The notes: generated from the sequence alone by a model not told the origin. A DNA stretch of 64,000 bases from Bacillus sp. FJAT-18017 (GCF_001278805.1 NZ_CP012602.1:847001-911000), one strand, 5' to 3'. Positions 35,898 through 46,050 are shown, counted from the first letter of the stretch. Made by a program: numbers and translations.

Positions 35898-36680
35898 TTA
35901 AAACTTGCCTGTGAACTGGAATGCGAGAACCACTGCGCCAAGTATCCACACGTAGATTGCGAATGGCTTTAGGGAGTGGTTTTTTAGGTAGCCGATCATC
36001 CATTTCACGGCGATATAGCCGAAGGTCGCGGATGAAATGATTCCAACGATTAGCGCCGACAAGGAAATTTGCTCGCCGCCGCCTTCCATCAGGTCCAGCG
36101 ACTGCAGCAATACAGCGCCGACGATTGCAGGTGTTGAGAGCAGGAAGGAGAAGTAGGCCGCCGTTTCGCGGTCGAGCTTTCGCCAGAGGGCGGCGACAAT
36201 CGTGAATCCGGAACGGGAAATGGCCGGCATGATTGCGGCTGCCTGGAAAAGTCCGATAATGAATGAATCCTTGTAGGAGATGTCCTCCATTTTCTTGTGG
36301 CCGTTTTTGATTGAATCGGCCATCCACAAAAATACCCCCGTAATCAGGAATTCCCAGCCTATGGTCGAGCCGGTCTTCGAAATTTCATCAATATAATCTT
36401 TCAGTGTCAATCCAAAGACTACGGCGGGAATGGTTCCGACCACCAGCAGCCAGGTCAGCTTCCCAAATGGGTTTTTGAGGATTTTTAAAAACTCATGCCG
36501 GTAGAATACGAAAACGGCGGCCAGGGTTCCAACGTGCAGCATCGTATCGAGCAGCAGGCCCGCTTCCTGCAGCCCGAATAAGTTACGGCCTAGATACAGG
36601 TGTCCGGTCGAGCTGATTGGAAGGAACTCGGTCAAGCCTTGAATCAGCCCAAGGATAAACGCTTCAATTTTTGATAGCAT
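35898..36680 (-). CDS. uppP: Undecaprenyl-diphosphate phosphatase UppP (BacA)
   Basis: This 260-residue membrane enzyme has the family's active-site motifs GLIQGLTEFLPISSTGHL near the N-terminus and AISRSGFTI. It dephosphorylates undecaprenyl pyrophosphate outside the membrane, recycling the carrier lipid for peptidoglycan synthesis and raising bacitracin resistance. ATG 36680 follows GGAGG; an upstream in-frame ATG at 36719 does not. RodA nearby also serves wall synthesis. Confidence 0.93.
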   Translation of the reverse strand: MLSKIEAFILGLIQGLTEFLPISSTGHLYLGRNLFGLQEAGLLLDTMLHVGTLAAVFVFYRHEFLKILKNPFGKLTWLLVVGTIPAVVFGLTLKDYIDEISKTGSTIGWEFLITGVFLWMADSIKNGHKKMEDISYKDSFIIGLFQAAAIMPAISRSGFTIVAALWRKLDRETAAYFSFLLSTPAIVGAVLLQSLDLMEGGGEQISLSALIVGIISSATFGYIAVKWMIGYLKNHSLKPFAIYVWILGAVVLAFQFTGKF

Positions 36681-37149
36681 AACGTACCTCCAAGTAGTAA
36701 TGTTCGAAAAGTAGTCCATTATGATAGACGCTTGGGGCGAGACATGCCCCTACATATGTATGTTAAAAAAACTATAAATAGTTCGGGTGAATAGCATTTT
36801 GGTGGAAACACTAACAGTGAATTTCCAATACGCACCATTTTATTGTAGTGGGCGGGATTTCAAAGCGTCAAGGATAATTATTGGCAAATGGAGGGTAAAA
36901 TGAAATTTCATCAGGGGCGGACTTTTCTGATAACTGCTGAATGGTGATTGTGTGAACCATAAATGCAAGGAATTTCATTTTCCATAAGTGTTGCTGCATG
37001 GCGGTTAAACATACCAATCTTTCCTCAGAAAACCAGCCAATTTTAACCAAACCAATGCAAATAATTGAGAATCATCCCAGAAAAAAATATAATGAACTAT
37101 TGTAGTCCGCCACCAAACAACCAAATTTTTTGGTCCTATTTAAATAGTG

Positions 37150-37204
37150 TCCATCTGCGGCGGACAAAAGGGCGGTTTTGTCCATTTGAGGGGTCTGACC
37201 CCTG
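37150..37204 (+). repeat. Dispersed GGGGTCTGACCCC element, copy 1
   Basis: The palindrome is at 37190-37202, preceded by GTGTCC, CGGACAA and TTTTGTCCATTTGA, which are shared in part with copies 2 and 3. It sits just before the rodA ribosome binding site. The remaining 36681-37149 gap holds a GGGGC/GCCCC hairpin at about 36734 and no gene I can support. Confidence 0.6.
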
Positions 37205-37227
37205 CTTTTTAAAGGAGATTTCTACGA

Positions 37228-38391
37228 ATGAAGCAGCCTTCTAAAATTGATTATAGTCTTGTGTTGATTTTGTTTTTGTTGTTTTTGGCTAGTTGTGTGG
37301 CAATTTATAGTGCGCAGACGAGTTCGGGGCAGTATGGGGGCAATTTTCTTGTTAAGCAGATTGTCTGGTATGCGGTGGGCTGCGGGATTATCGCAGCTGT
37401 GATTACGCTTGATTCCGATCAGCTTAAGAGAGTGACCTGGTACGCATACGGCTTTGGCCTCGTCCTGCTGATTGCGGTCATTATTGCACCGGAATCAATC
37501 GCACCGCGTATAAATGGCGCGAAATCATGGTTCCGCGCACCTGGGATTGGCTCGCTCCAGCCGTCGGAGTTCGTTAAGGTATTTCTTATTCTAGCGCTGT
37601 CCCGTGTCATTTGGGACCATCATCAGAATAACCCGATAAAGTCACTTGGCACGGATTTTATGCTTCTCATAAAGATTGGCTTCGTGACATTCGTGCCGTT
37701 ACTTCTTGTCATGCAGCAGCCTGACCTTGGTACTTCGCTCGTGTTCTTGGCAATCATGGTTGGAATGATTTTCATCGCTGGCATCACCTGGAAGCTGCTT
37801 GTCCCGATTTTCGGGGGAGGGACAATTCTGGCAGGAGGGATTCTGTCGCTTGTCATCTGGAAGCCCGAGCTGCTTGAAAAATATCTTGGCGTCCAGGAAT
37901 ACCAGTTTGGCCGGATATACTCGTGGCTTGACCCATTTAACTACCAGAGTACAATTGGCTACCAGCTGACCCAGTCACTGCTTGCAATCGGATCTGGGCA
38001 AACGGAAGGAAAGGGGCTTGGCAAACTTGAGGTATACATGCCCGAAAGCCATACCGATTTCATTTTTTCTGTCATCGGTGAGCAATTCGGCTTTATCGGT
38101 GCAAGTATCTTGATCAGCTTGTTCTTTATGCTTATCTACCATATTACAAAGGTAGGAATGGAAACAAAAAATAACTATTATACGTACATTTGTGTCGGTG
38201 TTATCTCCATGATTACCTTCCACGTGTTCCAGAACATTGGCATGACCATAGGGCTTTTGCCGATAACCGGTATTCCGCTCCCGTTCGTCTCCTACGGAGG
38301 AAGCTCGCTCATGGGTAACATGCTGGCCATCGCTCTTATTTTCTCAATCCGTTACCACTATAAACGCTATATGTTCTCAACATCAGAATAA
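37228..38391 (+). CDS. rodA: SEDS-family peptidoglycan glycosyltransferase, RodA-like
   Basis: This 387-residue, ten-helix protein has the SEDS signatures ARINGAKSWF-type (PRINGAKSWFRAPGIGSLQPSEF), QQPDLGTSLVF with the catalytic Asp region, and the final GIPLPFVSYGGSS. RodA/FtsW/SpoVE proteins polymerise lipid II with a class B PBP. The short C-terminus and the sequence around residue 100 suit RodA. AAGGAGA precedes ATG 37228. It is monocistronic and ends at a strong terminator. Confidence 0.87.
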   Translation: MKQPSKIDYSLVLILFLLFLASCVAIYSAQTSSGQYGGNFLVKQIVWYAVGCGIIAAVITLDSDQLKRVTWYAYGFGLVLLIAVIIAPESIAPRINGAKSWFRAPGIGSLQPSEFVKVFLILALSRVIWDHHQNNPIKSLGTDFMLLIKIGFVTFVPLLLVMQQPDLGTSLVFLAIMVGMIFIAGITWKLLVPIFGGGTILAGGILSLVIWKPELLEKYLGVQEYQFGRIYSWLDPFNYQSTIGYQLTQSLLAIGSGQTEGKGLGKLEVYMPESHTDFIFSVIGEQFGFIGASILISLFFMLIYHITKVGMETKNNYYTYICVGVISMITFHVFQNIGMTIGLLPITGIPLPFVSYGGSSLMGNMLAIALIFSIRYHYKRYMFSTSE

Positions 38392-38431
38392 CGATGTTCA
38401 AAAAACGAATAAAGGTTTACTTGCAAATTGA

Positions 38432-38466
38432 AAAGGGTGCCCCCGCAACGAGGCACCCTTTTCGCT
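38432..38466 (+). terminator. Terminator of rodA
   Basis: AAAAGGGTGCC and GGCACCCTTTT form a perfect 11-bp stem around a 10-base loop. Confidence 0.9.
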
Positions 38467-38522
38467 TTTATTGGCAACACGTAACTCTTACATTTAATGT
38501 TGTTATAGAGGGAGGAGATGTG

Positions 38523-38580
38523 TGTCCGTTCCACAAGGACAATGCGCGCGAAATGTCCACGAGAGGGGTCTGACCCCTGC
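38523..38580 (+). repeat. Dispersed GGGGTCTGACCCC element, copy 2
   Basis: The palindrome is at 38565-38577, preceded by TGTCCG, ACAAGGACAATGCGC and AATGTCCACGAGA. It is in the convergent gap between rodA and the ger operon. Confidence 0.6.
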
Positions 38581-38590
38581 TGCCCTACTA

Positions 38591-39658
38591 TTACTCAACA
38601 ACGCCGCTTTCGAGCAGTTTGACTTTGGCGTTGACGTGGATCTTCATCTTTGGGTAGTCGGTTTTGCGCCATTTTTTCTGGTCGAAATTGCGTGTCCGGG
38701 ATCTGACGAAGGAGCCGAGGCCAAGGGGATCGATATCTTTTTCCTGGTAGCGTTTGACGAGTTCCATACAATTTGTTTCGATTTGCTTTTTAAGGGCTGC
38801 ATCGATTTCCTTTCTGGCTTTTGGGTTGAGAGGCCCTCCGGTATATTGTTCAAGGAGGCCCTCGATTTCGATATTGACGGTAAGTTCGTAAGGATTTTGC
38901 CCAGTCAGCTTTGGTTTCAATTTGGATCTCAGGCTGCGGACGACGGCCTCCTGCTTACCCATCGATACCTTTACACCGCCCTGGGTATATCGTTCGACCA
39001 TGAGTTTGAAATAAAATAATTTGTTTGCCGGAAGGGTATCAATTACTTTATCGTCTTTAAATAGGGCAAGCCCGACCAGTTCCACCCCTTTATCGCCATG
39101 TTTTTTGATAAGGGGAAGGAAAGGGCTCTTCCCTACCTTATAAAAATCGGCTAAGAATGTATGCATATTTGTTTGTGGCAAGTCCAAATGTTCTGTATTT
39201 TGTTCAATTAAATCTGCAATATAGGATGAGTTCCCCTTTTTGCCATAATCACCTTTGAGAACATCCTTGGCTGTGCCGTCGACAACGGCAAAATAGGTGT
39301 TCGTGCCAATAGAAGGATCTCTCTGAAGTGAATCGAGGAGTGAGGAAATTCCTTTTTCTGCTATATCTTTGCCGAAAAGGGCGACTTCCATCGCACCACT
39401 GACGATAGGATCAGGTGATTTTTTCTGAAGAGTCCTAAAAATATTCCGGCTAGGCGAAGAGGCTGCACTCAATGTTGTATTCTCCACCTTCTGATCAGGT
39501 AGGTGGAAGGGAATCAGGGCCGTTCCCTCTATCTTTTCCCCCTCGCTTGTATCATAGCCCATTCCGGTAATGAGACGGACATCATCAATGACTTCCCTTT
39601 CCACACAGCCCGTCAGCAATAAAAATACAGACAAAAGTATCCATCTATTGTTTGGCAT
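38591..39658 (-). CDS. Ger(x)C family germinant receptor lipoprotein
   Basis: This 355-residue C subunit has a lipobox LLLTGC, then the GerC N-terminal domain (REVIDDVRLITGMGYDT) and the three-domain body ending in KMKIHVNAKVKL. It is lipid-anchored on the outside of the inner spore membrane and is needed for germinant sensing with the A and B subunits. Its start, after AAGGAG, overlaps the end of the B gene by 14 bases. It is last in the A-B-C operon. Confidence 0.92.
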   Translation of the reverse strand: MPNNRWILLSVFLLLTGCVEREVIDDVRLITGMGYDTSEGEKIEGTALIPFHLPDQKVENTTLSAASSPSRNIFRTLQKKSPDPIVSGAMEVALFGKDIAEKGISSLLDSLQRDPSIGTNTYFAVVDGTAKDVLKGDYGKKGNSSYIADLIEQNTEHLDLPQTNMHTFLADFYKVGKSPFLPLIKKHGDKGVELVGLALFKDDKVIDTLPANKLFYFKLMVERYTQGGVKVSMGKQEAVVRSLRSKLKPKLTGQNPYELTVNIEIEGLLEQYTGGPLNPKARKEIDAALKKQIETNCMELVKRYQEKDIDPLGLGSFVRSRTRNFDQKKWRKTDYPKMKIHVNAKVKLLESGVVE

Positions 39659-40742
39659 TCTCCTTCACCTTCCTTGAAATCAAGGTTGCTAAAAACAAAA
39701 GAGGAATATAGCCGAAATTAACGAAAAAGCCAACTCTTCCTGTTATTGAATTCAGCATATCGATGTCCGCCCGCCCGGATATCAGGGAGCAGGCGATAAG
39801 AATTAATAATGAAATAATATAAATACCAACTTTTTGTTTAATGCGGAATGCCCGTTTAAGCACCCGGGAAGCGCCCCAGAGCCCAAGGCATACATTCGGG
39901 AGAATGATTAAATTCCAGCTTGCCAGTCCAACAAATTCAAACCGCTCGACAAAAGGCAGTTCGACAATCTTAAAAATTGACAGAGTGGCCCACACCGTAC
40001 GTTCCAGTTGGCCTTCTGAATAATAGATAAAGCTAATTAGAGAAATGAACGTGTAACCCAGAGTGGTGAATAAGACACCCCAATGGGCAAATTTCTGCGA
40101 TTTTTCGGGGTTCTTGATAAAAGGATAATAAATCAAGAGCAACTCCCAGCCAATAAAGGTTAGTGACATATTAAAAGACGATAAAGCCAGATCCTTGAAA
40201 CTGTGCTCCAAGATGGGAAGAAGCTGGTTGAAATTGGCGTATGGAAGTGTATAAAAAAAGACGAAAATCATATAAAAAGGCAGAATTACCCCAAAGAAGG
40301 CAATACCGGCAACAGTCCTGAAGCCTCCGCTTACGATGTATATCGCAAGTATCATGAAAGGAAGTGCAAAGCCGAAAGTGCTTATGTCCTGGAACATCCA
40401 TACTTGGATAATTTCAATAAAGGTACGAAGGGTTGTGATACTCAATAATGAAAAATAAATAACAAAAGGGAGGCTGGCCCATTTTCCTATCTTTTTGCCC
40501 AAAGTGTATTCATGGATTGAGACGATATCGCCGCCTGCAACACTGGTCATCTTATATAACATCCATATCAATGGATGGATTACTAAGCCAGCAAGAAGCA
40601 CCGAAATCCAGGCATCATAGCCGGCATACTTCGCAATGATGCGCTGAAACCCTAGAACCCCTATCCCCCATTGCATCTTATGGACAAGAAAAAAAGTTAG
40701 GAAAGTTGAAACCTTGGCCTTTTCGGGTACAGATGCAGTCAA
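39645..40742 (-). CDS. GerB-type germinant receptor permease subunit
   Basis: This 365-residue protein of about ten helices belongs to the spore germination family within the APC superfamily (WGIGVLGFQRIIAKYAGYDA, GGDIVSIHEYTLGK). It probably forms the ligand-binding part of the receptor. TTG at 40742 has GGAGGTGG directly upstream. The frame can be extended five codons to a TTG touching the A stop, but that codon is the ribosome binding site itself. A and B are 15 bases apart. Confidence 0.92.
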   Translation of the reverse strand: MTASVPEKAKVSTFLTFFLVHKMQWGIGVLGFQRIIAKYAGYDAWISVLLAGLVIHPLIWMLYKMTSVAGGDIVSIHEYTLGKKIGKWASLPFVIYFSLLSITTLRTFIEIIQVWMFQDISTFGFALPFMILAIYIVSGGFRTVAGIAFFGVILPFYMIFVFFYTLPYANFNQLLPILEHSFKDLALSSFNMSLTFIGWELLLIYYPFIKNPEKSQKFAHWGVLFTTLGYTFISLISFIYYSEGQLERTVWATLSIFKIVELPFVERFEFVGLASWNLIILPNVCLGLWGASRVLKRAFRIKQKVGIYIISLLILIACSLISGRADIDMLNSITGRVGFFVNFGYIPLLFLATLISRKVKENAKQ

Positions 40743-40757
40743 TGGCTCCACCTCCAA

Positions 40758-42227
40758 TTATTCATCGATATCCTTGTTGTTTTGATTTGGGTTGGAACGT
40801 ATCGGATTCAAAGGCCGCAAAAACTTCGGCCTGCTTTTCTGCATGGTAAATGGCAGCCTGATAATCGCGTCTTTATTATCCGAAAGTCTGGGAGGATAAT
40901 AAGGCTCAAGGTACGGCCTGTTGAGGGACGTAAGCCTGATCAGGTGGGTAAGCAGGATACAGAAACAAAAAACCAATCCGAGCAGGCCCCAAACGGCGGC
41001 GAAGACTAAAAAAGGAAAGCGGAGCAGCCGGATTGTGTTGCCCATTTTGTACACAGGTGCCGTAAATGAAGCGAGTCCCGCAAGTGCTACGAAAATAAGC
41101 AGGACATTACTGGTCAACCCGGCTTCAACGGAGGCCGTCCCGATAACAATACCGCCGACGATACCAATCGTCTGGCCGACCTTTGTCGGAAGCCTTGCCC
41201 CCGCTTCGCGCAAAAGCTCTATCGTCAACTCAAGGAACAGTGCCTCTAAGATTGGCGGTAAGGGAATCAGCCTTCTAGAACTGACAAGTGTGCTCAGCAA
41301 ATCCTTTGGTATTAATTCATAATGAAAGGTAAGCACCGCAACATAGATAGGCGTAATTAAAAACGAGAACAGGATGGCAAACAGTCGGATAATCCTAAAA
41401 AATGAAGCCAGTACCCAATTCAAGAAATAGTCATCGAAGGCGTTGAAAAACTCGCCGAGAGTCGTCGGCCCGATGATAGCGTGTGGAGAGCCGTCGACAA
41501 GGACTGCTATACTTCCTTCAGCTAAGGCCGAAACAACCCGGTCGGGTCTCTCAGTATCAAGAAGCTGCGGAAAGGGTGAGTGTTTGTTGTCGGAAATTAT
41601 CTGGACGATGTACGAGCTATCAATGACGGTATCGATCTTGATGGAATTAATTCTGTCCGACATTGTTTTCACATTTTCCGGGTCTGCAATTCCCTCAATA
41701 TACAAAACAGAACAGCGAGTCTTCGAGAGCGAACCAACGGTGATTTCTTCGGCAACCAGCTCTTTTATAGGCAGGCGCCTGCGAACCATGTTTGTATTCA
41801 GGATCAGTGATTCAACGAACGATTCCTTGGGCCCGATAACACTGAATTCAACCTCGGGAATCGAAATGGTGCGGACATTCGGGGTCTTGATTTCCATTAG
41901 CGCATACTGACCCGGATCCGAATCGACTGTCAAAAGAACATTGCCTGTCATCAACGCTATTTCCAACTTTGAAGGATCGGTCTCGACTTTCATGTTCGCC
42001 GCCGGAACCAAAGCAGCTACATCATTAATAAACTCGAAATTCCGCTCAAGCAAATAGGGAAGGACATCCCTCTGAACAATCCGCTCATCGACTAACGTCG
42101 AAAAATAGGAGAGATGGAATGTCACGCCAGTCTTTATGTTCTTGTACTGCCGCTGCAAAAAGTCAGTTGACCGCGTAATGATCTCCTCAATCGGAACCTG
42201 CTCCTCCTTACCCGGCTTCTTCCTCAT
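40758..42227 (-). CDS. GerA-type germinant receptor subunit A
   Basis: This 489-residue protein has a cytoplasmic N-terminal domain of about 250 residues (VPIEEIITRSTDFL, HSPFPQLLDTERPDRV) and then four or five membrane helices. It has the family motifs LVDGSPHAIIGP, PLPPILEALFLELTIELLREAG and RLPTKVGQTIGIVGGIVIG. With B and C it forms the germinant-gated channel. ATG 42227 has AGGTGAG five bases upstream. The operon is expected to be sigma-G dependent, although I could not identify that promoter. Confidence 0.93.
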   Translation of the reverse strand: MRKKPGKEEQVPIEEIITRSTDFLQRQYKNIKTGVTFHLSYFSTLVDERIVQRDVLPYLLERNFEFINDVAALVPAANMKVETDPSKLEIALMTGNVLLTVDSDPGQYALMEIKTPNVRTISIPEVEFSVIGPKESFVESLILNTNMVRRRLPIKELVAEEITVGSLSKTRCSVLYIEGIADPENVKTMSDRINSIKIDTVIDSSYIVQIISDNKHSPFPQLLDTERPDRVVSALAEGSIAVLVDGSPHAIIGPTTLGEFFNAFDDYFLNWVLASFFRIIRLFAILFSFLITPIYVAVLTFHYELIPKDLLSTLVSSRRLIPLPPILEALFLELTIELLREAGARLPTKVGQTIGIVGGIVIGTASVEAGLTSNVLLIFVALAGLASFTAPVYKMGNTIRLLRFPFLVFAAVWGLLGLVFCFCILLTHLIRLTSLNRPYLEPYYPPRLSDNKDAIIRLPFTMQKSRPKFLRPLNPIRSNPNQNNKDIDE

Positions 42228-42368
42228 CACCCTCACCTCACCCCCAAACCAAACCCATTATTATTTATACAAACACCCGAAGTAACTCGGGTCTTCACAA
42301 ACCCAAACATATCAGCCTTATTATTTCCACAGACTGGGAGGAATATGTATTTTGGGGGTCAGTATTTT

Positions 42369-42455
42369 GGGGTCAGACCCCTGCCGTGGACATTCTTCCT
42401 CTCAAACCCGCATTCCCAGGGATAGTGTCCTTGCGGTGTGGACATTTAAGAATAA
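42369..42455 (-). repeat. Dispersed GGGGTCTGACCCC element, copy 3
   Basis: The palindrome at 42369-42381 is in the opposite orientation to copies 1 and 2. On the minus strand it is preceded by AATGTCCACGGCA and further up by CCGCAAGGACAC, words shared with copies 1 and 2. It lies in the 337-base gap 42228-42564 upstream of gerA, which has no gene. Confidence 0.6.
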
Positions 42456-42462
42456 TTGGCAT

Positions 42463-42493
42463 AAAAAAAGCACCCGCCATTTAGCAGGTGCCG
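42463..42493 (-). terminator. Terminator of the siderophore-binding protein gene
   Basis: On the minus strand GGCACCTGC and GCGGGTGC pair around TAAATG, followed by TTTTTTT. Confidence 0.88.
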
Positions 42494-42564
42494 AAAATAT
42501 ATAATAGGGGAGGGTAAAGATTCAATACTAAAGGGAATCTTATTCAAAATTCAAGTCAAGGATT

Positions 42565-43533
42565 TTACTTCACCATAATCTTTTCAATGTCATCGAGCAT
42601 CAGGTTTGCTGCGATAACGCCGCCGGCTGTATTCCAAATAGTGTCGGACACTTTGTGAACATTTCCAGCCTTGGATACTTCAAGATTTTTGAACAACGGG
42701 TCATTAATCCAATTCTTTTCAAGCTCGGAAGCCTTGCCGTCTCCTTCTTCATACGTAAAGTAGAAGAGGATATCGCCTTCCATCGCAGGAATACGTTCCT
42801 TCGTCACATTTTTCTCAGCAAAATCTGGTTTATCCTGTTCCGCAGGGCGTTTAAAGCCAATCTCCTTAAGAATAACTCCTGAGAAGGAATCATTATGATA
42901 AATCCGGACGTCACCGGCCATAAACCGCACCATCGACACTTCCATATTTACCTTATCGCCAAGCTTGCCCTTCAAATCCTCAATCCGCTTCGAATAATCA
43001 GCTAGCACTTTATCTCCTTCAGCCGTCTTATTAACAGCCTCGGCATACAGCTTAAAGTTTTCCTTCCAGTCGCCGCGGAGCGTTTCAGCGAATACAGTAG
43101 GTGCAATTGCCTTCAACTGTTCATAAATTTCTTCCTGGCGCATCTTATTGCCGATAATTAAATCAGGCTTAAGCGCAGCTATTGCTTCCACATTAACCTG
43201 GCTTTCAACGCCTACTACTTTGGCATCCTTCATGTCGTCCTTAATATGGTCGTACCACGGATCGCCTGTCCATGACTGAACCGCACCAACCGGCTTCACA
43301 CCGAGTGCAAGCAAGGCTTCAGTTCCTTCGTTTGTTAAAATGACCACACGCTCAGGTGCTTTCTCAAGCGTAGTAGAGCCCATCGCATGCTTCACGGTGT
43401 AGCTTGTATTCTTCTTGGAAGTTGTATCGTCTCCGCCATCTTTGGCAGATTCATCGCTGCCTCCCCCGCAAGCAGCCAGCAATAGCAGCGAAAATATGGA
43501 GATTAGCGCAAATACCGATTTAAATTGTTTCAT
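42565..43533 (-). CDS. yfiY: Iron-siderophore ABC transporter binding lipoprotein, YfiY-like
   Basis: This 322-residue protein has a signal ending LLLLAAC and a mature FecB/FhuD-type domain (APERVVILTNEGTEALLALG, LKPDLIIGNKMRQ, NTAGGVIAANLML). It captures ferric siderophores outside the cell. The layout, divergent from two FecCD permeases, matches Bacillus yfiY-yfiZ-yfhA, which imports schizokinen and arthrobactin. The start at 43533 follows AGGAGG. A Fur box lies 27 bases upstream. Confidence 0.88.
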   Translation of the reverse strand: MKQFKSVFALISIFSLLLLAACGGGSDESAKDGGDDTTSKKNTSYTVKHAMGSTTLEKAPERVVILTNEGTEALLALGVKPVGAVQSWTGDPWYDHIKDDMKDAKVVGVESQVNVEAIAALKPDLIIGNKMRQEEIYEQLKAIAPTVFAETLRGDWKENFKLYAEAVNKTAEGDKVLADYSKRIEDLKGKLGDKVNMEVSMVRFMAGDVRIYHNDSFSGVILKEIGFKRPAEQDKPDFAEKNVTKERIPAMEGDILFYFTYEEGDGKASELEKNWINDPLFKNLEVSKAGNVHKVSDTIWNTAGGVIAANLMLDDIEKIMVK

Positions 43534-43559
43534 CCCTTGTGCCTCCTGAATCATGTAAT

Positions 43560-43574
43560 TGATAATCATTTTCA
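43560..43574. promoter_or_regulatory. Fur box (binding-protein side)
   Basis: TGATAATCATTTTCA matches the 7-1-7 Fur consensus TGATAATNATTATCA at all but one position. Confidence 0.75.
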
Positions 43575-43623
43575 ATGACAACTCCATCATAAAATGATAC
43601 AACTTTCATGTCAACGTTTTAAT

Positions 43624-43638
43624 TGAAAATTATTCTCA
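43624..43638. promoter_or_regulatory. Fur box, middle of the divergent gap
   Basis: TGAAAATTATTCTCA differs from the Fur consensus at two positions. It lies between the two stronger boxes. Confidence 0.6.
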
Positions 43639-43777
43639 ATTCACAAATGTGTCAATTTTTACTTTTCACTGCAGCGTGCGGTCTATATTTAGCTTGTCGA
43701 GTGTTATCAGGAAAATAATTAAAAATCAACTGCTTAAAAAAAGTGTGATAATTCTTTGAAATATGATGTTTTCTAAA

Positions 43778-43792
43778 TGAAAATGATTATCA
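43778..43792. promoter_or_regulatory. Fur box (permease side)
   Basis: TGAAAATGATTATCA differs from the Fur consensus at one position and overlaps a further AATCATTGAC half-site. It is about 95 bases upstream of the first permease. The 351-base gap holds these boxes and no gene. Confidence 0.75.
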
Positions 43793-43884
43793 GAATCATT
43801 GACATGGCTGTTTTATCAACTTAGACTAGTATTATAGAAACAATAACAAACTACCCATGTTGGAAAGGCCGGAACGGTAAAATC

Positions 43885-44889
43885 ATGGTCCTCAAAAATA
43901 CAATTTTAAAATGGGCTGGCCTGTTTGCCGCCATCATATCGCTCCTTGCTCTTATGGGAGCAAGCATCGTCTTTGGCTACACCGATACAACGATTAAGAT
44001 GGCCATCGATACATTTACAAATTTTAATGGATCCAATGAACATATCATTATTGAATCAGTTCGCCTCCCGCGCGCGCTGATAGCAGCAGCAGTAGGGGCA
44101 AGCCTGGGGATTGCAGGTGTTCTTCTCCAGACGCTAACCAAAAACCCGCTGGCTTCACCTGATATCTTCGGGGTCAACGCCGGAGCGGGAATGATGGTCG
44201 TCATCGCTGTCACGATCCTAAAGGTCGATAGCCTCCAGGCATTCACCTGGCTAAGCTTCCTCGGCGCAGCAGTCGCCGCAGTCGGAATCTACGCCGTCGG
44301 CTCATTTGGCCGCGAAGGGCTGACTCCGATGAAGCTTACACTCGCAGGGGCAGCATTGACAGCGATGTTCGCAAGCTTCACCCAGGGCCTGCTCGTCCTG
44401 AATGAAGCTGCACTCGAGCAAGTCCTGTTTTGGTTGGCCGGTTCCGTATCAGGCCGTGACCTAGAAAACCTAACAGCCGTTCTGCCATATCTTATCGTCG
44501 GCTGGCTCGGCTCGCTTCTTATCGCCGGGAAGATGAACGTTCTAGCGATGGGGGAGGATGTCGCCAAAGGCCTCGGCCTCAACACCGCTTTTGTTAAAAT
44601 TGCCCTTGGCGTCCTCGTTATTTTGCTTGCGGGCGGGGCAGTGGCTGTAGCGGGGCCAATAGGTTTCATCGGCATCGTAATCCCACATATAACAAGGAGC
44701 ATCGTCGGAATCGACCATCGCTGGACAATTCCCTACGCAGCACTGCTCGGAGCTATGCTCCTGCTGGCCGCAGACATCGCCAGCCGCTACCTGCTCATGC
44801 CGCAGGAAGTCCCGGTCGGCGTCACAACTGCCATTATTGGCACCCCATTCTTCATCTACATCGCAAGAAGGGGGTTCAACAGCCGATGA
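43885..44889 (+). CDS. yfiZ: FecCD-family siderophore permease, YfiZ-like
   Basis: This 334-residue permease of about nine to ten helices has SVRLPRALIAAAVGASLGIAG near the N-terminus and the family's GPIGFIGIVIPHITR cytoplasmic loop that contacts the ATPase. Length equals that of Bacillus YfiZ. A weak site precedes ATG 43885. Its stop overlaps the start of the next gene (ATGA), so the two permeases are made together and should form a heterodimer. Confidence 0.9.
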   Translation: MVLKNTILKWAGLFAAIISLLALMGASIVFGYTDTTIKMAIDTFTNFNGSNEHIIIESVRLPRALIAAAVGASLGIAGVLLQTLTKNPLASPDIFGVNAGAGMMVVIAVTILKVDSLQAFTWLSFLGAAVAAVGIYAVGSFGREGLTPMKLTLAGAALTAMFASFTQGLLVLNEAALEQVLFWLAGSVSGRDLENLTAVLPYLIVGWLGSLLIAGKMNVLAMGEDVAKGLGLNTAFVKIALGVLVILLAGGAVAVAGPIGFIGIVIPHITRSIVGIDHRWTIPYAALLGAMLLLAADIASRYLLMPQEVPVGVTTAIIGTPFFIYIARRGFNSR

Positions 44890-45974
44890 AAAACATAAAA
44901 ACGCCTCTGCAAAAAGAGGCTAATCAGTTTAAAAACATTCGATTATTTAAAGGGAAAATTTCTTTCCTTCTCGATAGAAGAGCAATGCTAATCTTCACAC
45001 TCTTGGCCCTGGCTGCAGCTGCATTATTTGTAACAAGCACCGGGTTAGGTGAAATGAAAATCAGCCCGATCACCGTCATCGCTACTTTCTTTGGTGGCGG
45101 AACGGAAATGGACCGGCTAATCGTCACATCATTCCGGCTCCCGCGCATCATTATCGCACTCGTGGTCGGAATGGGACTCGCTGTTGCGGGTGGCATTCTT
45201 CAGGGGATGATCCGTAATCCGCTTGCATCACCCGACATACTTGGCATCACCGGCGGAGCATCGGTTGCAGTCGTTGGATTTCTTGCCATCTTCAGCGATG
45301 AGAACAATGCTCTGACCGTACCAATAGCCTGGATGCCGGTTGCCGCTTTTATCGGAGCAGCACTTGCCGCCTTTCTGGTCTACATCTTAGCCTGGAAAAA
45401 CGGTGTCTCGCCAATCCGGCTCGTCCTGATCGGCATCGGTTTGATGGCTCTTATGAAAGCACTGACGACATTAATGATGATTCTCGGACCGATTTTCCAA
45501 GCAAGTCAGGCAAACATCTGGCTGACCGGAACTGTCTACGGCTCGAACTGGGCCAACGTTTCGATCGCTGTCCCGGCAACACTGATTTTAATTGCTCTCG
45601 CTCTCATCGCCGCACGGAACCTTAATATTCAGGAACTCGGTGATGATGTTGCAACCGGGCTCGGATCAAGAGTCCAGAAACAGCGCCTTGCACTCCTCAC
45701 AATTGCAACAGGCTTGATCGGCACATCAGTCGCATTTGCAGGCGGCATCGGCTTTGTTGGCCTGATGGCCCCACACATGGCAAGGAGGCTTGTCGGCTCA
45801 TCATTCGGAGCATTGCTCCCGGTATCGGCAGTCCTCGGCGGAATCCTTGTAATGGCCGCTGACCTGATCGGCCGCACGATGTTCTCGCCGCTTGAGGTCC
45901 CGGCCGGTGTATTCACAGCTGCAATTGGCGCACCGTATTTTATATATTTATTGTTTAAAACTAGAAACCAATGA
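44886..45974 (+). CDS. yfhA: FecCD-family siderophore permease, YfhA-like
   Basis: This 362-residue protein has an N-terminal cytoplasmic tail of about 30 residues, then FecCD helices with [20 protein letters not shown] and [16 protein letters not shown]. It is the second half of the heterodimeric channel with the preceding product. An ABC ATPase gene begins 76 bases after its stop. Confidence 0.9.
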   Translation: MKNIKTPLQKEANQFKNIRLFKGKISFLLDRRAMLIFTLLALAAAALFVTSTGLGEMKISPITVIATFFGGGTEMDRLIVTSFRLPRIIIALVVGMGLAVAGGILQGMIRNPLASPDILGITGGASVAVVGFLAIFSDENNALTVPIAWMPVAAFIGAALAAFLVYILAWKNGVSPIRLVLIGIGLMALMKALTTLMMILGPIFQASQANIWLTGTVYGSNWANVSIAVPATLILIALALIAARNLNIQELGDDVATGLGSRVQKQRLALLTIATGLIGTSVAFAGGIGFVGLMAPHMARRLVGSSFGALLPVSAVLGGILVMAADLIGRTMFSPLEVPAGVFTAAIGAPYFIYLLFKTRNQ

Positions 45975-46050
45975 CATTCGACAAACTTCGGGGCGTTCCC
46001 GTCACCACCCGAAAAATCTGCACCAAAAAAGAACAAAGGAGCTGTCTGAA

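Noticed and set aside
36868..37050. 60-codon frame on the minus strand upstream of rodA
   Set aside because: It has no good ribosome binding site, no recognisable domain and lies in a spacer with other repeat elements. It could be a remnant, but nothing supports it.
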